NCBI GenBank assembly: GCA_024364735.1 | Contig: JAGFNQ010009515.1 | Location: 58,449-122,448, forward strand | Source: Boesenbergia rotunda | Taxonomy: Eukaryota; Streptophyta; Magnoliopsida; Zingiberales; Zingiberaceae | Length of the DNA: 64,000 bases | Direction of reading: 5' to 3' | Shown: positions 54,811-64,000 of the stretch, one piece after another | How positions within the stretch are numbered: the stretch's first letter is position 1 | Layout of the letters: the number at the start of each line of letters is the position of its first letter | Notes under the pieces: model-generated | What the model saw: the letters and a program-made list of their open reading frames with translations, nothing else | The model's database searches: none | What the model was told of the DNA's origin: nothing | Position numbers and translations under genes: made by a program

Positions 54811-55676
54811 TGTTTTGTGGAAAACTTTGTCATGATCTCAATTTAAAAAAAAAAATTCAATTATGGAAACTTTCCAATTATAATAAATTTTAGATTTAGG
54901 AATTTCAAAGTTTGGAAATCCTCATGAAATTTCGCAAACTTTTGAAATTTTCTAGTTTTTGAAATTTTATAATAATTGTGAAAACTTCCCATTTTTGGAA
55001 ACTTTCCAATTTTGGAAAATTTTCTATTTTAGAAATTTTTCAATTTTGGAAATATGTAAGTTTTCTTTGTACCAGAAACTTACAATTATTCTGAAAACCT
55101 ATTATGAAATCTCGTAATTTTGGGCACTTTCTTTCAAGAAAGTCTAGACAAATTTATGGACAATTAATTGACAATTAAATTTGAATTGGTTTTTAAATTG
55201 ACAACAAAATTCTTTATTTTTGGATTGAGCCTCGGGGAGCCGTCCAATTTAAAGTTAGTTGTTGTAATTTAATTTCCCAATTTTAAATGAAATTGTCATG
55301 TTTGATTTGGTTACGCTTCCGAAGCGGACCAAATTGGATTTACGACAAATTACTTTTCTTTGGGTATCTGAGCCTCGGGGAGCCACCCTTAGAAAATGAT
55401 TTGTTGTAATTAATTAAATCCATGAATAAAATATGATTTAAGAGGTGATGCTCTTACATATTGTTGTCTCCAAAATTAATTAGGAAAATGGTTTCCTATA
55501 GAGTTTTCTTAAATGAGATTTTCATGAAAATAATATGTGGTTGAATTAAGGACTCATGTCTCTTAATTTAATAAGATTTGATTTAGAGAAATCAAAGTCT
55601 TAAACATATTATTTCCGAAATTGATTATGACAATTTAGGAAATTGTTTCCCAAAACAATTCCTTTAATAAAGTATG
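54811..55676 (+). other. Leader of the younger copia element, first part
   Basis: AT-rich non-coding DNA after the CACTA. GAGCCTCGGGGAGCC occurs at about 55228 and again at about 55370, within a longer imperfect duplication. Ends with GTATG, the target of the solo LTR. Confidence 0.6.
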
Positions 55677-58127
55677 TGTTAGTGATATGAGAGAAGTGTC
55701 CTAAGGCAATCGTCTTATGATTGTAAACATTTATTTCAATAAATGATAATTCACTATTTGAGTATACATGTTTGTATTTGATTGGGATCTTAAACTCATC
55801 TACTGAATGTCCGCAATACAACTCACAGCATAAGAGAATTTGTGATGGGATCACAACTAGTGATTATCTCTAAATGTGCAAATGTAAAGTATTGAAAATA
55901 TCCCTAGTCGATGAATTGATAAATACGGACACTATCAATTCTGTTGAGAGTAGTATGAGTTATTCTCTAATCAGCTGATTCTCACTGGCTGGTGACATTG
56001 GGATGTCCGAAGATAAACATGGATGCTAGTTAAGGGAACTAGTTCATTGGAGTGACTAGTTGTAAGACTTCATATGGTTATCTATATAGATATGTCAATG
56101 AAGTTCTTACTGCGGCTTAAGTGCGATGTTCCTTTGACTTGCGGTGTTCAAGTCATCTTGGTCATGGAGACTTATACTTTAACATCTTAAGCAAGCATCT
56201 CCAAGGAGGTGTGGACCCAGGATGATTGGGTATAAGCCGAAGTGCCCGAAGATGTTTGAACAGCCTACAAAGGATTCACCACTCCTTGTGAGGAGATGTA
56301 TACCCAGGCCTATCGTCGGATTGTTACTCAAAAACCTCTGGCCAGAGTATATCATGTTTAGAGTGCGAGTCTCTAAAATACATGAGAGTAATTAGAAATC
56401 CAAAGGACGAGAAAGACATTACTTGGGCTAGGTGTGACGTAGTCAGCCTAGTGGGGACTGACACAAATAGACCGTGTCCTGAACCAAGTGGGTATAAGAT
56501 GGTGAAGGGAATGGGGCACGATTCATTAGAGCTGCTGAAGGGTTTCAGAATAATTTCTTCTGAGGTCAAACCGTTGATCTTTCGATTAATTGGGGGTCAT
56601 GATGTACTACTAGGTGTCACTCATGATCGTTCTATAATTGGTTAATTATAGACGGCCAACATAAATCGAAAGCCTATTTAGTCACACGCACTACGAGTAA
56701 TCTGAGGGATTTAAAACGAGTTGAAAATTAGATTTTCCGATCAAGAGAAATAAGTCGAATCTGAATTTATCAGAGGCGCAATGGAAGCTAAAATGGCTAA
56801 GTCTTTTGAGGCTTTTTGGGCGAATTAAATGAGTTTAATTCGTGTTGGTTCGGCTCGGTTTGGGCCGGCCAAAGAGGGTGCCAACCCTCCTTGGTTGGCC
56901 GGCCACCTATTGGGAAGATAACCAATAAATTTTGGTTTAATTAATAAAGTAAATCTAGCGCGATTTATTTTATAAATTATGAATAAATAAATTTGTATAA
57001 AGAAATTTATATAAATAAATTTATAGAAATTTATTCTTTTTATGGAAGTTAAAATAATCCATGAATTGGTTTATTTTAATTTTATAAAATTAATTATGAA
57101 TTGATTTTTCCATAATAAGAAAGTTTATAAATTTCTTATAAAATTTATTCCATAATAAAAGGAGAGATTAATTAGTTTTATTATAAAGTTAGTTATAATA
57201 AAACTTGGTTTAAACGGAATAATTCATAAGAGAATTTATAGGATAAATTTCTTATGATAATTAATTAGTTTTATTATAATGTTAGTTATAATAAAATTCA
57301 TAAGAGAATTTATGGGATAAATTTCTTATGATAACTAATTAGTTTTATTATAAAGTTAGTTATAATAAAACTTGGTTTAAACGGAATAATTCATAAGAGA
57401 ATTTATAGGATAAATTTCTTATGATAACTAATTCCGTTAATTCCGTTAATTCGGTTAAGAGGAGACTTGGCAAGGGAGAGGCAACTATATAAGGAACCAT
57501 AGGCAAGCTTTGGATTCCTAAGATTTGGATAATCGAAATAGAGCTCTCCCTCTCTCTCTTCTCTTCTCTCCTCCTTCCCCCTCCCTTCCATTAGGGCCGG
57601 CGGCCACCCTAGCTCCATTAGGGTCGGCGCCCAACCTACACCAAGGCAAGGTGTTGCTGTGAGATTCAAGGAGAAGAAGAAACCAACCAAGAAGAAGAAG
57701 AAGCGGATCACATCTCCCTCTCTCTCGGAATTCGATTCCGTTACTTCGTTGGTTAGTTTCCTTTTCTTCTCTTGATCTTCTTTGTTGTGCCTATAGAGAA
57801 TCTAGTAGTTCTCGTCGGCACAAAACTCGTGACTTTGCGAAGTCATCCCGAAGAGAACTCGGCGTGGACGCGAATAGAGGCGAAGCTTCCAAGGGACGCT
57901 ACGGTTGGATCTCGTCCCTTACTTCGAGTTACGCGAGGTACTTGGTAAATTAGTTTACTTTTCTGCAAAGTATTAATTTATGATTATGTCAACACACCAT
58001 AAGATTGCATGCTAGATACGAAGTTAAAATAATTTGGGAAATTATTTTATGCAAATTCTTCCGCTGCACGTAAAAATTTAAAATTTTACGAACTCGTATC
58101 CTTGTCGACATGCACCCGGTCCCAACA
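55677..58127 (+). mobile_element. Solo LTR of the same copia family
   Basis: 2451 bp, TGTTAGTGAT...GTCCCAACA, alignable with 46456-48754 throughout but more diverged, with a triplicated segment (about 57215-57425) of ATTAGTTTTATTATAA-like repeats. GTATG flanks it exactly (55672-55676 and 58128-58132). No primer site follows, so it is a solo LTR inserted in the leader. Confidence 0.92.
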
Positions 58128-58132
58128 GTATG

Positions 58133-58945
58133 AAATTAGAATTAGGAAATCCGGTTCCTAATTCAATTAATGAGACTTGATAAATTAAGTCACATACATA
58201 CTTTATTAAGGAAATCGTTAGTCATGACATGATTATATGTCATGAATGTGCTTAGAAAAGAAAGGATGAGACCCAAAACCCCTTACAAAATATTAAGGCC
58301 AACACCTTCCATTAATATGGTTAGAATCGGAGTTTTGTTTCTCGTTTGGGTTGATGGACACATCCATGCCCGGCTTGAACCTCAACATGTTCAAACCATG
58401 GAATTAATTTATGAATAATATAGTTGGAGTCAGAGGTCAATCCTTAGTTTTGGTTGTTGGACACATCCAAGCCTGACTAAACGGTTGAATGAGCTCCAAC
58501 CATATTAAAACTATTTCTCGATTAATGGGTCAGCCTTAAGCTTGGAGCATCGATTTGTTGTGCCACAGCCAAGGTCGATGTAAAGAGACGTGCAGTTGGG
58601 TGCTATGTATAATGTTGCATACTTGTTAATGAGTTAACAACCCAATGATTTATGCAAACATTCAATTAGTTGATAGCATAAAGTGATAGTTACATATATG
58701 TGATATGTAATCTGTATAATTATCTACCTTCATAGCTAAGAACAACTTGATGGTCACAGCCATGGTGGTTCTTATCTATGGTTGGATATCAACCTATTTG
58801 GAGATGCTCCTACGATCTCCCGAATTGATAAAAAGGGTTATTCAATTTGAAAAATAAATAGGATTTTATTTATGTATGTTGATACATTCTTTAATCATTC
58901 TTCTCACATAAGCTCAATTTGTATTTCTAGGTTAATCACTCGATC
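58133..58945 (+). other. Leader of the younger copia element, second part
   Basis: Non-coding. Contains a twice-repeated TGGACACATCCA(T/A)GCC word near 58358 and 58460. Leads to the gag start. Confidence 0.6.
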
Positions 58946-61900
58946 ATGTCTTCTCTGAATTTGCGTTCCATTTTGGACACCAATAAACTGACTGGGCCTA
59001 ACTTCATGAACTGGCTTCGAAACCTGAGGATAGTCCTCAAGGCAGAGAAGCATGCTTATGTCCTTGAAGATCAACTTCCCAACCATCCTCCAGAGGGTGC
59101 AACTCCAGACCAGTTAATGGCCTATCAGAAACATGTGACCGATTCTGAACTTGCGAGTTGCATCATGCTAGCCTCTATGGTACCTGAGCTGCAAAAGCAG
59201 CATGAGCATATGGATGCTTATACCATCATCTTCCATCTTAATGAGTTGTTTGAAGAGCAGGCGAGATCCGAAAGGTTCGAAGTCTCCAGACTCCTCTTCA
59301 CCTCTAGGATGCAGGAAGACACTTCTGCCTCACAATTTGTGTTAAAGATGTTGGGGTACATTGAGCGACTGAACACACTCAGTTTTGCAATGGATCATGA
59401 ACTAAGTATTGACTTAATTCTGCATTGTTTGCCCAAAAGTTATTCACAATTTGTGATGAACTATCGGATGAACAAGCTGGAAACTACCATTCCTGAGTTG
59501 CTCAACCTGCTGAAGACTGTAGAGCCTTCTGTAAAGCAGGATCAGAAGACAGCACTGTTAGTTGATTCCTCGAAGAAAGGTTCTAAGAGGAAGGCCAAAG
59601 AACAGAATAAGGGAAAGAAGAAAAAGGCCAAAAAGACTGAAAAGAAACCAAAAGGCACTTGCCATCACTGTGGCAAGGAGGGTCACTGGCGAAGAAATTG
59701 CAAGGTTTATCTTGAGTCCTTGAAGAAGAAGGCATCCGATGCCCCGTCCTTTTCAGGTATCTTCGTTATTGAATGTCACTCTATTTCCTCAAATACCTGG
59801 GTACTTGATACTGGGTGTAGCTCACATATATCTAATGACATACAGGGGCTAAGGAATAGAAGAAGACTCGTCAAGGGAGAAGCGGATTTGCGAGTTGGAA
59901 ATGGAGCAAAGATTACTGCTGTTGCCAACGGAACATATTTGCTAAAGCTCCCGACTGGACGTGTCTTAGAATTGGATAATTGTTATTTCGTTCCTTCGAT
60001 AATAAAGAACATTGTATCTATTTCATGTTTGAATGAAAAGGGTTATCATTTAACTTTTAGTAACAATTGTTGTTACATAACTTTAAATGGCGTTCTTTAT
60101 GGGAATGGAACTTTGTGCAATGGTATCTACACGTTAGATTTATCCGGTGACGTTTTCAATATCGAAGTTAGCAACAAACGTGCTAGAATAGATAATCGAA
60201 TAGACTCCTACACGTGGCATTGTCGTCTTGGCCATGTAAGTAAGAAACGCATGACCAAATTACACCGATGTGGGATTTTGGAATCATTTGAACCCGGTTC
60301 ATTTGATACATGTGAATCATGCTTAAAAGGCAAGATGGCCAAATTACCCTTTTCCGGAAAAGGTAATCCAGTGGGAGAATTGCTTGGTCTAATACATACT
60401 GATGTATGTGGACCAATGTCAACTCTTGCACAAGGAGGCTATAGCTACTTCATCACCTTTATCGATGATCACTCACGATTCGGGTATGTGTTCTTGATGA
60501 AACACAAATCTGAAGCTTTTGAGAAATTCAAAGAGTTCAGAACTGAAGTAGAGAAATAGCTTGGCAAAAGTATTAAGATATTTCGATCCGATCGGGGTGG
60601 TGAATACTTAAGTCAAGAGTTTCAAGATTATCTAAGGGACAATGGGATATTGTCCCAATGGACTCCGCCGTATACACCACAGTATAATGGTGTATCTGAG
60701 AGGCGCAACCGAACCTTGATGGACATGGTTAGGTCGATGATGAATCATGCAACTCTTCCAAAATCCTTTTGGGGTTATGCACTAAAGACAGCTGTTTACT
60801 TGCTAAACAGCGTCCCAACCAAGGTAGTCTCTACTACTCCATATGAGACATGGAATAGTAAGAAACATCACTTAACTCACCTTAAGATATGGGGTTGTCC
60901 TGCTTATGTGAAGCGAACTATATCAGACAAATTGGATGCTAAGTCTGATTAATGTCTATTTATTGGATACCCTAAGGAAACAAAGGGTTACCAATTCTAT
61001 CATCCCTTGGAACAAAAGGTGTTTGTTTCAAGGCATGCTGTATTTCTGGAAAAAGAATTTCTTTTACAAGAAAACAGTGGGAGTGACATTGAACTTGATG
61101 AAGTTCAAGAAACTCCAATAGACATTACAGAGACACCTAGTCTAGACCTACAACCAATAACTCATAATGATGAGCTATCAGTTGAACCTAAAACAACACC
61201 ACCTCTTCGTAGGTCTGATAGGACACGCAATATTCCAGAGAGATACGGATTTCTCATAAGTGAATCGAACGACGATGAACCTATCAGTTATGAAGATGTT
61301 CTGAAAAATTCAGAAAGGGACAAATGGCTTGAAGCCATGAAGTCGGAAATGGATTCCATGTACGAAAATCAAGTATGGGACTTGGTTAACCCACCTGAAG
61401 GGATTAAACCCATAGGGTGCAAGTGGGTTTTCAAAAAGAAAACCGACATGGGAGGTAATGTTGATACCTTTAAGGCTAGATTAGTGGCAAAAGGATATCG
61501 TCAGAAACAAGGAATTGATTATGACGAAACCTATTCGCCAGTAGCTATGCTTAAATCCATTCGGATGCTCCTAGCCATAGCAGCTCATTATGATTATGAG
61601 ATATGGCAAATGGATGTGAAAACAGCTTTCCTTAATGGAAACCTACTTGAGGATGTATACATGATACAACCTGAAGGTTTCACATTGGTTGATAAAACCA
61701 AAGTATGCAAGCTTCGACGATCCATATATGGACTGAAGCAAGCATCAAGGAGCTGGAACATCCGTTTTGATGAGACAATCAAAAGTTTGATTTCTCACAA
61801 AATCCTGACGAACCTTGTGTGTACAAGAAGGTTAGTGGGAGTGCAGTCGTATTCCTAGTATTATATGTCGATGACATATTACTTATAGGAAACGATATAT

Positions 61901-62849
61901 CAGTCTTATAGACAGTTAAAATTTGGTTGTCCAAAACTTTCTCCATGAAAGACCTGGGAGAAGCAACCTATATCCTTGGGATTTGAATCTATAGAGATAG
62001 ATCAAAACGGTTGCTTGGTCTTTCGCAGTCTACATATATAGACCGAATGCTAAAAAGGTTTAGCATGGCGGAATCCAAGAAAGGTTACCTTCCCATCAGG
62101 CATGGGATCAACCTTTCAAAGTCTATGTGTCCGCGCACAGAAGACGAGAGGATTTGCATGAATAAGATTCCTTATGCATCCGCGATAGGATCTATCATGT
62201 ATGCTATGTTATGTACAAGGCCCGATGTATCGTATGCTCTGAGTGTCACAAGCAGATACCAGTCGGATCCAGGAATGGATCATTGGGCGGCTGTCAAGAC
62301 AATCCTTAAGTACTTAAGAAGAACTAAGGATGTGTTCCTAATATATGGAGAAGGAGATATGGTAATACGTGGGTATACAGATGTCAGTTTCCAGACAGAT
62401 AAGGATGACTCCAAATCTCAGTCTGGATACGTATTTACTTTGAATGGAGGCGCAATAAGTTGAAAAGTTCCAAACAAGACACCGTAGCGGATTCTACCAC
62501 GGAAGCAGAATATATCGCAGCTTCGGAAGCAGCAAAGGAAGCAGTCTGGATCAAGAAGTTTGTCTCCGAACTTGGTGTGGTTCCAACCATTGATGAAGCA
62601 GTGTCGGTTTACTACGACAACAATGGAGCTATTGCACAAGCAAAGGAACCAAGGTCTCATCAGCGATCCAAACACGTTCTTCGCCGCTATCATCTGATCA
62701 GAGATATTATAAGTAGGAATGATATACAAATTAAGAAAATTCCCACTGAAAGGAATTTAGCGGATCCTTTGACTAAGGCCTTGCCTCAGAACAAGTTTGA
62801 GGGTCATGTTAGAGCCTGTGGTATTGGATACCGTAGCGATTGGCATTAG
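58946..62849 (+). pseudogene. Copia gag-pol polyprotein, nearly complete, broken by stops and a frameshift
   Basis: The first frame, 58946-60559, gives gag (LTGPNFMNWLRNLRIVLK; zinc knuckle CHHCGKEGHWRRNC near residue 238), protease (WVLDTGCSSHIS) and the integrase zinc region (WHCRLGHVS, CESCLKGK), then HTDVCGP. A TAG at 60557 interrupts. 60560-60952 continues in the same frame with RSDRGGEY and QYNGVSERRN. A TAA at 60950 follows, then reverse transcriptase to 61858 (WQMDVKTAFLNG). The frame changes near 61790. The other frame has YVDDILLIG (61864-61890), TAG at 61909, TGA at 61984, RNase H with GYTDVSF, TGA at 62461, then STTEAEYIA to the end at 62849. All domains are in copia order (integrase before reverse transcriptase). 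This copy cannot make a full polyprotein. Confidence 0.9.
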
Positions 62850-62852
62850 GCC

Positions 62853-62863
62853 AAGTGGGAGTT
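62853..62863 (+). other. Polypurine tract
   Basis: AAGTGGGAGTT directly before the 3' LTR. Confidence 0.75.
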
Positions 62864-64000
62864 TGTTAGTGATATGAGAGAAATGTCCTAAGGCAATCAC
62901 CTTATGATTGTAAATATTTATTTTAATAAATGATAATTCACTATTTGAGTATACATGTTTGTGTATTTGATTGGGATCTTAAACTCATCTACTGAATGTC
63001 CGCAATACAATTCACAGCATAAGAGAATTTGTGATGGGATCACAACTAGTGATTATCTCTAAATGTGCAATTGTGAAGTATTGAAAATATCCCTAGTCGA
63101 TGAATTGATAAAAACGGACACTATCAATTCTGTTGAGACTAGCATGGGTTATTCTCTAATCAGCTGATTCTCACTGGCTGGTGACATTGGGATGTCCGGA
63201 GATAAACATGGATGCTAGTTAAGGGAACTAGTTCATTGGAGTGACTGACTGTAAAACTTCACATGGTAGTCTATACATAGACAGGTCAGTGAAGTTCTTA
63301 CCGCAGCTTAAGTGCGATGTTCCTTTGACTTGCGGTGTTCAAGTCATCTTGGTCATGGAGACTTATACTTTAACATCTTAAGCAAGCATCTCCAAGGAGG
63401 TGTGGACCCAGGATGGTTGGGGATAAGCCGAAGTGCCCGAAGATGTTTGAACAGCCTACAAAGGATTCACCACTCCTTGCGAGGAGATGTATGCCCAGGC
63501 CTATCGTCGGATTGTTACTTAAAGCCTCTGGCCAGAGCATGTCATGTTTAGAGTATGAGTCTCTTAAATACATGAGAGTAATTAGAAATCCAAAGGACGA
63601 GAAAGACACTACTTGGGAAAAGTGTGACATAGTCAGCCTAGTGGGGACTGACACACACAGACCATGTCCTGAACCAAGTGGGTATAAGATGGTGAAGGGA
63701 ATGAGGCACGATACATTAGAGCTGCTGAAGGGTTTCAGAATAATTTCTGAGGTCAACCGTTGATCTTTCGATTAATTGGGGATCATGATGTACTACTAGG
63801 TGCCACTCATGATCGTTCTATAATTGATGAATTATAGACGACCAACATAAATCGAAAGCCTATTTAGTCACACGCACTACGAGTAATCCGAGGGATATAA
63901 AACGAGTTGAAAAATTGGATTTTCCGATCAAGAGAAATAAGTCGAATCTGAGTTAATCAGAGGCGCAACGGAAGCTTAAAATGGCTAAGTCTTTTGAAGC
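62864..64000 (+). repeat. 3' LTR of the younger copia element, cut by the window end
   Basis: Matches the first 1.1 kb of 46456-48754 with about twenty differences, counted by eye. Confidence 0.92.

Larger units (their letters stand above)
46456..64000 (+). mobile_element. Younger Ty1/copia element with 2.3 kb LTRs, containing a CACTA and a solo LTR
   Basis: LTR 46456-48754, primer site 48756-48767, a leader of about 1.7 kb split by two insertions, gag-pol 58946-62849, a purine-rich tract (AAGTGGGAG, 62853-62861) and a second LTR from 62864 past the window end. Over the shared 1.1 kb the two LTRs differ at about twenty positions by my count by eye, so insertion was recent. The left target side is GTTCC (46451-46455); the right duplication lies outside. 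Confidence 0.9.

Noticed and set aside
54131..54833. Long minus-strand open frames in the right part of the CACTA
   Set aside because: Ser/Pro-rich shadows of GAGGAGG-type repeats on the plus strand; the only convincing match is the short plus-strand NAC-like piece.

Overview
The window is nuclear DNA from a flowering plant. The YABBY-type transcription factor gene (a plant-only family), the long LTR retrotransposons, the hAT, CACTA and Tourist-like DNA transposons and the tRNA-derived SINEs all say so. The YABBY sequence reads most like the YAB2 clade of monocots. A Zingiberales-type genome would fit, but that is a guess. Only one host gene is visible; most of the window is nested mobile elements.

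Left part, 1-31499. A degenerate LTR-like fragment (1-950, 5203-5624, 9968 to about 10340) hosts a gag-only Ty1/copia-type element on the minus strand (951-5202). It also hosts an apparently complete 4.3 kb hAT transposon (5625-9967), which has matching inverted ends, a perfect 8 bp target duplication and a two-exon transposase with D, D and E candidates in place. Next comes a decayed minus-strand copia element (about 10340-31499). It is split inside its protease by a 3.1 kb solo LTR (11839-30167, target duplication GCTAG). That solo LTR is itself split by a GC-rich 15.2 kb LTR element (13244-28429, target duplication GCCAC). The GC-rich element has a gag but no visible pol. It has two blocks of a 115 bp hairpin-forming tandem repeat and two copies of an intron-containing gene pointing against gag. 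Between the two copies lies a one-LTR fragment of another retroelement on the minus strand (about 18150-23790) that encodes a Q/N-rich protein.

Middle part, 31500-42500. This is the only host-like territory. It holds AT-rich intergenic DNA, two related SINEs with long target duplications, and the six-exon YABBY gene (35479-39867, 170 aa). Intron 3 of that gene carries a SINE-like insertion and intron 4 carries two tandem Tourist-like MITEs sharing one TTA. Downstream lies AT-rich DNA and then a degenerate tandem repeat field (about 41210-42490).

Right part, 42503-64000. A copia element (LTR 42503-42953, gag and protease-integrase to 46441) is interrupted at 46456 by a second, younger copia element. 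The LTRs of this element are at 46456-48754 and from 62864 past the window end; its gag-pol runs 58946-62849 and is broken by stops and one frameshift. Its leader contains a 6.0 kb CACTA transposon carrying host-gene-like exon fragments (48796-54807). The leader also contains a solo LTR of the element's own family (55677-58127, target duplication GTATG).

The nesting gives a clear relative order of insertion. The mobile genes act independently of the YABBY gene. Coordinates of LTR ends and target duplications were read by eye and are the best-supported part of this annotation. Lineage names and captured-gene identities are inference, because no search could be run.
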